A stretch of DNA of 64,000 nucleotides from Jannaschia helgolandensis (GTDB taxonomy: Bacteria; Pseudomonadota; Alphaproteobacteria; Rhodobacterales; Rhodobacteraceae): contig NZ_FNZQ01000003.1 in NCBI RefSeq assembly GCF_900109285.1, forward strand, positions 248,001 through 312,000. Direction: 5' to 3'. Positions 42,666 through 50,647 of the stretch are shown piece by piece. Position 1 is the stretch's first letter. Each line of letters starts with the position of its first letter. The position numbers and the translations under genes are program-made. Below the pieces are notes generated by a model that was not told the origin of the DNA, did not search any database, and worked only from the letters and a program-made list of their open reading frames with translations.

Positions 42666-43967
42666 CTAGCCGAAGACCCGCTTGAAGATCGTGTCGACAT
42701 GCTTGGTGTGATAGCCCAGATCGAACTTTTCCCTGATTTCATCCTCGGACAAAGCCGCCCGAACGTCCGCATCGGCCAGCAATTCGGTCTGAAAATCAGC
42801 GCCTTGCTCCCAAACTTTCATCGCATTGCGCTGCACCAGCTTATAGCTGTCCTCGCGACTGACCCCGGCCTGCGTCAGCGCCAGCAAGACCCGTTGCGAC
42901 ATCACAAGGCCCCGGAACTTGTTCATGTTCGCCAGCATGTTGTCGGGATAGATCACCAGCTTGTCGATCACGCCCGTCAGGCGCGACAACGCAAAATCCA
43001 GCGTCACGGTCGCATCCGGCCCGATCATCCGCTCGACGGAGGAGTGGGAAATATCCCGCTCATGCCACAGCGCGACGTTCTCCAACGCAGGAATGACGGC
43101 CATCCGCACGATCCGCGCCAAACCCGTCAGGTTCTCGGTCAGGACCGGGTTGCGCTTGTGCGGCATGGCACTTGACCCCTTCTGGCCCGCGCTGAAGAAT
43201 TCTTCCGCCTCCAGCACTTCAGTCCGCTGCATGTGGCGGATCTCGATGGCGATATTCTCGACCGACGACGACACGACAGCAAGCGCGCAGAAGAAGGCGG
43301 CATGGCGGTCCCGCGGGATGACCTGCGTGCTGATCGGCTCCGGCTCCAACCCCAGCTTGGCGCAGACGTGCTCCTCGACCGCCGGGTCGATATTGGCAAA
43401 CGTTCCGACCGCACCGCTGATGGCACCCGTCGCGATTTCCGCGCGCGCTGCTTGCAGCCGTTTCAGGTTGCGCGCCATTTCCGCGTAAAACCGCGCAAAG
43501 GTCAGGCCCATCGTCGTCGGTTCCGCATGAATGCCATGCGATCGCCCGATCCGCACCGTGTCTTTATGTTCGATGGCCCGACGTTTCAGCGCCTCCAGCA
43601 ATGCCTCGACATCCGCGATCAACAGATCGGCGGCGCGCACCAGTTGCACATTGAAGGTGGTGTCCAGAACGTCCGACGACGTCATGCCCTGGTGCACGAA
43701 GCGTGCTGCGTCCGCACCGATGATCTCGGCCAGATGCGTCAGGAACGCGATGACGTCATGCTTGGTCACCGCCTCGATCTCGTCGATGCGGGCGACGTCG
43801 AAGTCCGCATCCCTGGCCTTCCACACGGCTTCGGCGTTTTCGCGGGGGATGACGCCCAGATCGGCCATCGCATCGCAGGCATGGGCCTCGATCTCGTACC
43901 AGATGCGGAATTTCGTCTCAGGCGACCAGATGGCGACCATTTCGGGGCGGGAATAACGGGGGATCAT
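42666..43967 (-). CDS. purB: Adenylosuccinate lyase
   Basis: This 433-residue enzyme of the fumarase/aspartase superfamily acts twice in purine synthesis (SAICAR to AICAR, and adenylosuccinate to AMP). The signature SSAMPHKRNP with the catalytic serine loop is at residues 265-274, and the general-acid region GRSHGIHAEP at 141-150. N-terminal MIPRYSRPEMVAIWSPE is typical. It stands as a single gene; the 112-base gap to guaD holds no feature I can name. Confidence 0.97.
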   Translation of the reverse strand: MIPRYSRPEMVAIWSPETKFRIWYEIEAHACDAMADLGVIPRENAEAVWKARDADFDVARIDEIEAVTKHDVIAFLTHLAEIIGADAARFVHQGMTSSDVLDTTFNVQLVRAADLLIADVEALLEALKRRAIEHKDTVRIGRSHGIHAEPTTMGLTFARFYAEMARNLKRLQAARAEIATGAISGAVGTFANIDPAVEEHVCAKLGLEPEPISTQVIPRDRHAAFFCALAVVSSSVENIAIEIRHMQRTEVLEAEEFFSAGQKGSSAMPHKRNPVLTENLTGLARIVRMAVIPALENVALWHERDISHSSVERMIGPDATVTLDFALSRLTGVIDKLVIYPDNMLANMNKFRGLVMSQRVLLALTQAGVSREDSYKLVQRNAMKVWEQGADFQTELLADADVRAALSEDEIREKFDLGYHTKHVDTIFKRVFG

Positions 43968-44040
43968 GGCGGCACTCTCGACTGGTGGACGGGTCGCGTG
44001 CCTCTTAGGGTGCAGAGGTTCTCACCGCAAGGAAGCTGCC

Positions 44041-44463
44041 ATGACCCCGGCTGATCGTCTGGCCCAATTGTCGGGCAAGTGGCAGGTCGCGCGGGTGATC
44101 CGTCACGCCGATGGCACGACGGCCCGGTTCAGCGGCACGGCGGACTGGTCCCCGGACGCAACTGGTCTTCGCTGCGATGAGATCGGGTCGCTGACCATTG
44201 GCGCCATGGCCCCGGTGTCGGGCAACCGAACGACACTCTGGCAGGCGCAGGACAATGCCATCGCGGTGGCCTTCGCCGATGCGCGCCCATTCCATGTCAT
44301 CGGACCCGGACCGCGCCCTGCCGCGACGCACGACTGCGCGCCCGATACATATTGCCTGACGTATGATTTCACGCTCTGGCCACGCTGGTCGGTACGCTGG
44401 CATGTCATCGGGCCGCGCAAGGACTACCGCGCCCTGACGCGGTATTCCCGCCTCAACTACTGA
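44041..44463 (+). CDS. DUF6314 family protein
   Basis: This 140-residue protein starts MTPADRLAQLSGKWQVARVIRHADG and ends in [26 protein letters not shown] recognise it as the DUF6314 family (lipocalin-like beta barrel by secondary-structure pattern). Function unknown; no signal peptide. AAGGAAG six bases before ATG 44041 sets the start. It is divergent from purB and its last 11 bases overlap the convergent exported protein. Confidence 0.8.
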   Translation: MTPADRLAQLSGKWQVARVIRHADGTTARFSGTADWSPDATGLRCDEIGSLTIGAMAPVSGNRTTLWQAQDNAIAVAFADARPFHVIGPGPRPAATHDCAPDTYCLTYDFTLWPRWSVRWHVIGPRKDYRALTRYSRLNY

Positions 44464-44686
44464 TGCAGTCTCGCCCCGTGTCCCGCCAGATCGACACGTT
44501 CAACGACATATCGCAAAGCGCCATGAAACTTCGGCCCCCCACGGTAAGACAGGCTTCGACCCCCATTTCGACCCGCCCGCCGGTCGTGTCGGTGCAATAA
44601 CAGTCGACACCGGGCATCGGGGGATAAAGATCCTGGGCCGCCGCAGGAAGGGCGGAAAGACATAGAAACAGGACAACACGGCGCAT
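44453..44686 (-). CDS. Small Cys-rich exported protein, unknown
   Basis: This 77-residue protein starts [19 protein letters not shown], a short signal peptide, and has a mature part of about 58 residues with five cysteines (CYC pair, then three more in EACLTV, ALCDMS and GRDCISS), suggesting disulfides in the periplasm. AGGAGG 8 bases before ATG 44686 is a near-perfect ribosome-binding site; the TTG at 44692 is therefore unlikely. I do not recognise a family. It overlaps the DUF6314 gene tail to tail and faces away from prfA. Confidence 0.75.
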   Translation of the reverse strand: MRRVVLFLCLSALPAAAQDLYPPMPGVDCYCTDTTGGRVEMGVEACLTVGGRSFMALCDMSLNVSIWRDTGRDCISS

Positions 44687-44763
44687 CGGCAATACCTCCT
44701 GCCGAATATGCTAACATTCCAGGTGCCCTTGACCAAATCCGATCTGCCCCGCATCACGCGCGC

Positions 44764-45819
44764 ATGATCCCGTCCGACCGCCTCGACCAGATCCTGTCGC
44801 GCTTCGAATATCTCGAAGCGCGCCTGAATGCAGGGCCCGAGGCATCGGAGATCGCCGACCTGACGCGTGAATATTCCGATGTGAAGCCGATTGCCGAACA
44901 GGTTCGCGCGCATCGCCTGCTGGAACGTCAGATCGACGAGGCCCGCGCCATGCTGGCCGACGCTGAAATGGCCGAACTGGCGCAGGCCGAACTGCCGGAA
45001 CTCGAGGCCGCACTTGCAGCGGGGCAGGCGCAGTTGCAGCTTGCGCTGCTGCCCAAAGATGCCGCCGACGCGCGGCCCGCGATCCTGGAAATCCGGCCCG
45101 GCACTGGCGGCGACGAGGCGTCGCTCTTCGCCGCGGATCTGGAAACCATGTATCGCCGCTATGCCGAAGGACGCGGCTGGCGGGTCGAGATGATTGAACG
45201 GCAGGAAACCGATCTGGGTGGCATCAAGGAACTGACGGCCCGGATCGAGGGCGAGAACGTCTTCGCGCGCCTCAAGTTTGAATCCGGGGTCCACCGGGTT
45301 CAGCGCGTACCCTCGACCGAATCCGGCGGGCGCATCCATACCTCTGCCGCGACCGTCGCCGTCCTGCCCGAGGCGGAGGAGGTCGATATCGACATCCCGG
45401 CCACCGATATCCGTATCGACACGATGCGCGCATCCGGGGCCGGCGGGCAGCACGTCAACACCACCGATTCTGCCGTGCGCATCACGCACCTGCCGACCGG
45501 CATCGTCGTGACCAGCAGCGAGAAATCCCAGCACCGCAACCGCGAGATCGCGATGAATGTGCTGCGCGCACGGCTCTATGAGGCGCAGCGGGCGGCGGTC
45601 GATGCCGAACGGTCCGCAGACCGGAAGGCACAGGTCGGGTCGGGCGACCGCAGCGAACGCATCCGCACCTATAATTTTCCACAGGGCCGCATGACCGACC
45701 ACCGGATCAACCTGACACTCTATAAGCTCGACGCCGTGATGCAGGGCGATCTGGACGATGTCATCGACGCCCTGACCGCCGATCTTCAGGCGCAGTTGAT
45801 GGCCGAGATGGGAACATGA
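44764..45819 (+). CDS. prfA: Peptide chain release factor 1
   Basis: This 351-residue factor ends translation at UAA and UAG. It has the GGQ catalytic motif (227-229) in [17 protein letters not shown], and the stop-codon reading tripeptide at 183-185 is PST in [15 protein letters not shown], fitting the RF1 PxT form rather than the SPF of RF2. The [16 protein letters not shown] segment is conserved. Its stop overlaps the prmC start by four bases, pairing the factor with the enzyme that methylates its GGQ glutamine. Confidence 0.97.
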   Translation: MIPSDRLDQILSRFEYLEARLNAGPEASEIADLTREYSDVKPIAEQVRAHRLLERQIDEARAMLADAEMAELAQAELPELEAALAAGQAQLQLALLPKDAADARPAILEIRPGTGGDEASLFAADLETMYRRYAEGRGWRVEMIERQETDLGGIKELTARIEGENVFARLKFESGVHRVQRVPSTESGGRIHTSAATVAVLPEAEEVDIDIPATDIRIDTMRASGAGGQHVNTTDSAVRITHLPTGIVVTSSEKSQHRNREIAMNVLRARLYEAQRAAVDAERSADRKAQVGSGDRSERIRTYNFPQGRMTDHRINLTLYKLDAVMQGDLDDVIDALTADLQAQLMAEMGT

Positions 45820-46649
45820 ACGAAACCGACGTTGCCCGCGCCATGCACTCCGCCCGTCAGCGGATGGAACTGGTCGGCATCCCCGACCCGGCGCGTGACG
45901 CCTCCGCGCTGTTTCTTGCCGTGGCCGAGGATGCGGTGGGCAGCGGCGACACCATGCCGCCCGATATCGCGGATGCCTATGAACGGGCGATCCGGCGTCG
46001 CCTTCGCCGCGAACCGGTATCGCATATCACCGGACGGCGCGCCTTCTGGATGCATGATTTCATCGTCAATGCCGACGTACTTGACCCGCGTCCCGACACT
46101 GAAACGCTGATCGAGGCTGCATTGCAGACGAAGTTCACGAACGTCCTCGACCTTGGCACCGGGTCCGGCTGCATCCTGCTGTCGCTTCTTTACGAACAGA
46201 CCGAAGCGGCCGGGCTGGGCACCGACATCTCGGATGACGCTCTGAAAGTTGCGGCACAGAATGCGGCGATGGTCGGCGTCGCCGATCGCGTGACCTTCCT
46301 CAACTCCGACTGGCTGGCATCGGTCGAAGGTACCTTCGATCTCATCGTCTCCAACCCGCCCTATATCGCCGCTTCGGAAATGGCCGACCTGTCGCCCGAA
46401 GTCCTGCACGAGCCGCACCTCGCCCTGACGCCCGGCGGCGATGGATTGGACGCCTATCGCATCATCGCCCGCGACGCATCGGCGCACCTTACCTCCGGCG
46501 GTCGCCTTCTGGTAGAAACCGGCGCGACGCAGGCAGATGATGTTTCGGCCCTGTTTCACAAGGCCGGATTGACCAACGTGGCGGTAAAATGCGACCTCAA
46601 CGGCAAGGATCGGGTGGTTTCGGCAGAAAAACCGGGCAATGGGCAATAA
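45816..46649 (+). CDS. prmC: Release factor glutamine methyltransferase
   Basis: This 277-residue SAM-dependent enzyme methylates the glutamine of the GGQ motif in release factors. It has an N-terminal helical domain ([12 protein letters not shown] near residue 68), SAM-binding DLGTGSG (112-118) and catalytic NPPY (180-183) in [11 protein letters not shown]. Start overlaps prfA (ATGA). The C-terminus is slightly shorter than in E. coli. A 160-base gap then leads to the DUF4167 gene. Confidence 0.95.
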   Translation: MNETDVARAMHSARQRMELVGIPDPARDASALFLAVAEDAVGSGDTMPPDIADAYERAIRRRLRREPVSHITGRRAFWMHDFIVNADVLDPRPDTETLIEAALQTKFTNVLDLGTGSGCILLSLLYEQTEAAGLGTDISDDALKVAAQNAAMVGVADRVTFLNSDWLASVEGTFDLIVSNPPYIAASEMADLSPEVLHEPHLALTPGGDGLDAYRIIARDASAHLTSGGRLLVETGATQADDVSALFHKAGLTNVAVKCDLNGKDRVVSAEKPGNGQ

Positions 46650-46809
46650 ATCAGCTTGTATGTGCGGCCTGACACACCCATAACCTACAGAGCATCGGCG
46701 GTTGACACGGTAAGACGTGCCCCGGATGCGACGCCCGACCATCTCCGGACCCCGCGACCCGCATGAGACGGGCAGGGTCCACGGCAACGATCAGCGGAAT
46801 ACACCACGC

Positions 46810-47553
46810 ATGAGAAGCAGCAAGTCCCGTTCGCGGAACAAGAACCGTAGTCGCAACCCTCAGGGCGGCGGCAATATCATCAATCGGACGTTCGACAGCT
46901 CCGGCCCCGAGGGCAAGGTGCGCGGAACGCCCGCGCAGGTCATCGAGAAATACAACCAGTTGGCCCGGGATGCGCAGCTATCCGGCGACCGCGTCGCCGT
47001 CGAGAACTTCCAGCAGCATGCCGAGCACTACACCCGGTTGCTTGCCGCCGCCCAGAAGGAGCTGGAGGCCCGCCAGCAGAATAACCAGCAGAACAGCAGC
47101 AATCAGCCGAACAACAACCAGCAGAACAGCAACCAGACCGGGGGCCAGCAGAATGGCAACCAGAATGGTCAGCAGAACAATAACAACAACCAGAATAACC
47201 AGAACCCCAACCAGCAGGGCGGCGGTCAGGACAATTCCGGTCAGGGCGGCAATCAGGGCGGTAACCGTCGTCGCGATAATCGCAACGACACCCGCAACGA
47301 TCAGGGCAACGATCAGGGTGGTGACGCCAGACAACCGGTCGAAGCATCACAGCCCGACACCCCGACGCGGAGCAGTAAACGTGCACAGACCGTCGACGTA
47401 ATCGACGCGCCCGAGGTCGATAACGGGCCGGTCGAGACGCCTGAAAACCGCGCCGATGCGCCGCCCGCCGACAAGCCCAAACGCACCCGCGTGCGCAAGA
47501 AGGCCCCGGCCAAGGTGGAAGACACATCCAGCGAACCGGCTGCGGACAGCTGA
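46810..47553 (+). CDS. DUF4167 protein with Asn/Gln-rich segment
   Basis: This 247-residue protein has a basic start (MRSSKSRSRNKNRSRNPQGG) and a conserved DUF4167-type helical core (NRTFDSSGPEGKVRGTPAQVIEKYNQLARDAQLSGDRVAVENFQQHAEHYTRLLAAAQKE, described here in parts, residues 25-85). From about 88 to 170 it is almost only Asn, Gln, Gly and Arg, then has an acidic/basic tail with KPKRTRVRKKAP. Such proteins follow prmC in alphaproteobacteria and probably bind RNA or DNA (inference). An upstream start at 46717 is possible but the RSSKSRSRN opening fits the family. Confidence 0.82.
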   Translation: MRSSKSRSRNKNRSRNPQGGGNIINRTFDSSGPEGKVRGTPAQVIEKYNQLARDAQLSGDRVAVENFQQHAEHYTRLLAAAQKELEARQQNNQQNSSNQPNNNQQNSNQTGGQQNGNQNGQQNNNNNQNNQNPNQQGGGQDNSGQGGNQGGNRRRDNRNDTRNDQGNDQGGDARQPVEASQPDTPTRSSKRAQTVDVIDAPEVDNGPVETPENRADAPPADKPKRTRVRKKAPAKVEDTSSEPAADS

Positions 47554-47569
47554 TACCGGCCTGAAAATG

Positions 47570-47594
47570 CACAAGGGGTCTCCGGCCCCTTGTG
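47570..47594. terminator. Bidirectional terminator-like hairpin, DUF4167 / rsmA
   Basis: CACAAGGGG (47570-47578) pairs with CCCCTTGTG (47586-47594) around a seven-base loop. It sits between the convergent DUF4167 and rsmA genes. No long T-run is present on either side, so termination strength is uncertain. Confidence 0.7.
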
Positions 47595-47599
47595 TCAGC

Positions 47600-48436
47600 T
47601 CAGGCGATTTCGCGGGCCAGGGCGCACCAGGCCTCCAGCGGTATCTGCTCGGCCCGGTCGGTGGGCTTGATCCCTGCCGCGACCAGACGATCTTCCACAT
47701 CCGGCACCAGCCCCTTCAACGCGGCGCGCAGCATCTTGCGCCGCTGGTTGAAGCCCTTGGCGACAACCCGTTCCAGAACCGCCGCATCCGCTGGAAACCG
47801 CGGCGCAGGCAAGGCTGTGAAATGCACCACCGCTGAATGGATCTTGGGGGGCGGTGTGAACGCCTCGGGCGGCAGCGTCATCGCGATGCGCACGTCGCAG
47901 CGCCATTGCGCCAGAATCGCCAGCCGCCCGTAGGCCTTGGACCCCGGCGCGGCGACGATGCGTTCGGCCACTTCCTTCTGGAACATCAGCGTCAGGCTTT
48001 GCCACGGCGGTGGCCAGCTGGCGGGCGTCAGCCAGCGCACCAGCAATTCCGTCCCGACATTATACGGCAGGTTCGAAATGATCCGCCACGGCGTACTCAG
48101 ATGATCGCTTGCGTCCAGCTTCAGCGCGTCCGCGTTCACAACGGTCAGGCGACCGGGGCAGGCGGCTTCGATCTGGGCCAGGGCGGGCAGACACCGCGCG
48201 TCCTTTTCCACGGCCAGAACATGCCTTGCCCCCTCGGCCAGCAATCCACGTGTCAGACCACCGGGACCGGGTCCGACCTCCAGTACATCGACGCCTTCCA
48301 GCGACCCGGCGACACGTGCGATCCGCGCCGTGAGGTTCAGGTCCAGCAGGAAATTCTGGCCCAGGGATTTCTTGGCGCGCAAATCATGCGCATTTATGAC
48401 GTCGCGCAACGGCGGCAGGGTATCGATCTGGCTCAT
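47600..48436 (-). CDS. rsmA: 16S rRNA dimethyladenosine transferase RsmA (KsgA)
   Basis: This 278-residue SAM enzyme dimethylates two adjacent adenines near the 3' end of 16S rRNA (A1518/A1519 in E. coli). Typical segments are [20 protein letters not shown], the SAM loop [17 protein letters not shown], and the catalytic [15 protein letters not shown]. The C-terminal helical domain contains [13 protein letters not shown]. It is the last gene of the lptF-rsmA run, 27 bases after pdxA, as in the conserved surA-pdxA-rsmA order. Confidence 0.97.
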   Translation of the reverse strand: MSQIDTLPPLRDVINAHDLRAKKSLGQNFLLDLNLTARIARVAGSLEGVDVLEVGPGPGGLTRGLLAEGARHVLAVEKDARCLPALAQIEAACPGRLTVVNADALKLDASDHLSTPWRIISNLPYNVGTELLVRWLTPASWPPPWQSLTLMFQKEVAERIVAAPGSKAYGRLAILAQWRCDVRIAMTLPPEAFTPPPKIHSAVVHFTALPAPRFPADAAVLERVVAKGFNQRRKMLRAALKGLVPDVEDRLVAAGIKPTDRAEQIPLEAWCALAREIA

Positions 48437-48463
48437 GCTACTCGCCTTAGCGGGGGCGGGGCC

Positions 48464-49447
48464 TCAGGCCAAGGCGTTCCGGAGTTGTCCCATGTCCCAC
48501 GCCATCCGGATTGCCGCGATGATCGACGTCGGATCGGCTACGCCGCGCCCGGCGATGTCGAAGGCGGTGCCATGATCGGGCGAGGTGCGGATGAACGGCA
48601 AACCCAGCGTGACGTTCACGCCGCCCGCGAAATCGATGGTCTTGATCGGGATCAGCGCCTGATCGTGATACATCGCCACCGCCGCGTCGTATCCGGCTCG
48701 TGCGCCCGCGTGAAACATCGTGTCGGCGGGCAGGGGGCCGAAACAGCCCAGTTCGGGGGCCAGCCGCGCGACCAGATCGGCGATCCACTCGACCTCCTGC
48801 CGTCCCATGGTGCCGCCTTCGCCCGCGTGCGGGTTCAATCCGGCCACCGCGATGCGGGGCGCGGCGATGCCGAAATCCCGGCGCAGGCCCGCATGGGTGA
48901 CGCGCAGCACCGTCTCCAGAACATCGGGCGTCAACTCCGTCGATACCCGGTCCAGCGCGATATGGATGGTGGCGGGCACGACGCGCAACGCGGGGCAGGC
49001 CAGCATCATCACGACATCGACGTTACCGGCCAGTGCGGCCAGGTATTCGGTATGCCCCGGATGCGGAAAATCCGCCCCATCCTTCAACGCCTTCTTGTGA
49101 ATCGGCGCGGTCACGACACCAGATACCCTGCCGCCCAGGGCCAGATCGACGGCCCGCGCGATGGCGGAAATCACCCCCGCCGCCTGTTGCCTGTCGGGCC
49201 AGCCGGGGCGCGCAGGGCCGGGAACGTCATGGGGCAGGATGCAAAGCGCATCGTTTCCCGCTTCGGACGGGTCGTTGATCAGACGCATCAGGGCGCCGAA
49301 CCCCGCAAAATGGTCGGGGTTCCCGATCACGAAGAACGGCACATCTGAAATTTCAGTCCGCGCCTTGGCTATGACTTCGGGACCGATGCCCGAAGGTTCC
49401 CCGCAAGTGATCGCCAGTGGCCGGGTGTCAGCGCGTGATGATGGCAT
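48464..49447 (-). CDS. pdxA: 4-hydroxythreonine-4-phosphate dehydrogenase
   Basis: This 327-residue enzyme oxidises 4-phosphohydroxy-threonine for pyridoxal phosphate synthesis. Family marks are ITCGEPSGIGPEV, VTAPIHKKAL, the metal-site HPGHTEYLA, NPHAGEGGTMGRQEVEWI, YHDQALIPIKTIDF and RTSPDHGTAFDIAG. ATG 49447 lies 20 bases inside the end of surA; the earlier frame start at 49480 is deeper in surA and unlikely. Order surA-pdxA-rsmA matches many proteobacteria. Confidence 0.96.
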   Translation of the reverse strand: MPSSRADTRPLAITCGEPSGIGPEVIAKARTEISDVPFFVIGNPDHFAGFGALMRLINDPSEAGNDALCILPHDVPGPARPGWPDRQQAAGVISAIARAVDLALGGRVSGVVTAPIHKKALKDGADFPHPGHTEYLAALAGNVDVVMMLACPALRVVPATIHIALDRVSTELTPDVLETVLRVTHAGLRRDFGIAAPRIAVAGLNPHAGEGGTMGRQEVEWIADLVARLAPELGCFGPLPADTMFHAGARAGYDAAVAMYHDQALIPIKTIDFAGGVNVTLGLPFIRTSPDHGTAFDIAGRGVADPTSIIAAIRMAWDMGQLRNALA

Positions 49448-50636
49448 CGGCGCGCAGTTCCGCCAGCAAACCGTCGGCATAGCTGCCCAACCGCTGATTC
49501 AGCAATCGCTGGCCCAGCCGGGTAAATGCCTCATCGTCGGCTTCGACTTCGCGACCGCACATCATGATGAAGCGCAGGAACCCGTCGCGCGTCAGAAGGG
49601 TCGAGACTTCGCCCTCATCCAGCTTGGCCAACTCCTGCCGCAGATCGCTGGCCAGGCTGGAGGTCGGCACGGTCTGGCGCGTCAATTGCCCCTGTCCGGC
49701 GTTCGGCAGAACACCGTAAAGGTCGTCGCAGGCGTCGATCCGGTCCTGCAACTGCGCGGCGATGCCAAGTGTTTCCGCCGTGCGGCCCCCGGGGATCAGG
49801 TATTCGGCATAATCGACGCTCAGGGCCGTCGGCGCGTTGACCGGAGAATCGTCCAGACCGCGCAGGATGAACAGCCCGATAAATGAGCCGAGGTTCACCG
49901 GGTCCGAAATCTCGCCGGGTGCAAGCGTCAGCACCTGACTGGCGATCGGCGGGGCCAGTGCATTCAGGTCGACATAGTCGATCCGTCCGCCTGAGCGGGC
50001 CGAGTTCGACTTGGAATAGGTGCGAGCCGCCTGCTCGAACGCGGCCTGACCGGATATCGTATCGGACAGCCGTTGTGCCAGCGCTGCCTGTTCGGCCTGA
50101 TTTTCAGGTGTCAGCGGAAGTGCGATTTCCGACAGCAGAACCCGGACATTGGCGGCCCCGCCACGGGCCAGCGTGCGCCGGACTTCGGCTTCGTTCGGTC
50201 GCGACTGCGGCCCGAACCTTTCCTGCACCAGATTGCGCCAATACAGCCCGTTTCGCACGAAATCGCGGAATGTCTCTGCGGCAACGCCCTCCTGCTCCAG
50301 GGCCGCGATGAACGCATCGGGGCTCAGGTTCGCCCGGCCGGCGAATTCAACCAGCCCGGCATCCAGGTCCTCGGCGGTCAGCTCCACGCCCGCGGCTCTG
50401 GCGGCCTGCACCTGCAACGCCTCGTCGATCAACACGTCGGTCGCCCCTTGAGCATCGGCATTCGGTGCCCGCAACAGTCCGAAAAAACGGGCGCGCTGCT
50501 GCACCTGAAAGTTGGTGATTGCCTGTCCGTTGACGGTCGCCGCAGCCGCGAACGGTTGTTGCGCCGCGCCCGGCGTTGCCAATCCGGCCAGCCCCAGCGT
50601 GATGGCCACCGTCAGTGTCGCCAGAAATCGTGTCAT
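49428..50636 (-). CDS. surA: Periplasmic chaperone / peptidyl-prolyl isomerase SurA
   Basis: This 402-residue exported protein has a signal peptide ending near GAAQ, an N-terminal SurA domain (AAATVNGQAITNFQVQQRARFFGLL), and a parvulin domain at about 170-265 (LSEIALPL, ARTYSKSNSARSGGRIDYVDL). It guides outer-membrane proteins through the periplasm to BAM. Only one clear parvulin domain is visible, against two in E. coli. ATG 50636 has AGAGGG about 7 bases upstream. It lies directly downstream of lptD, its classical partner gene. Confidence 0.92.
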   Translation of the reverse strand: MTRFLATLTVAITLGLAGLATPGAAQQPFAAAATVNGQAITNFQVQQRARFFGLLRAPNADAQGATDVLIDEALQVQAARAAGVELTAEDLDAGLVEFAGRANLSPDAFIAALEQEGVAAETFRDFVRNGLYWRNLVQERFGPQSRPNEAEVRRTLARGGAANVRVLLSEIALPLTPENQAEQAALAQRLSDTISGQAAFEQAARTYSKSNSARSGGRIDYVDLNALAPPIASQVLTLAPGEISDPVNLGSFIGLFILRGLDDSPVNAPTALSVDYAEYLIPGGRTAETLGIAAQLQDRIDACDDLYGVLPNAGQGQLTRQTVPTSSLASDLRQELAKLDEGEVSTLLTRDGFLRFIMMCGREVEADDEAFTRLGQRLLNQRLGSYADGLLAELRADAIITR

Positions 50637-50647
50637 TGCCCGCCCTC

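Noticed and set aside
46702-46730. TTGACA at 46702 as a promoter for the DUF4167 gene
   Set aside because: The -35 matches well, but at 16-18 bases spacing only GC-rich GATGCG-like sequence is found, so there is no -10.
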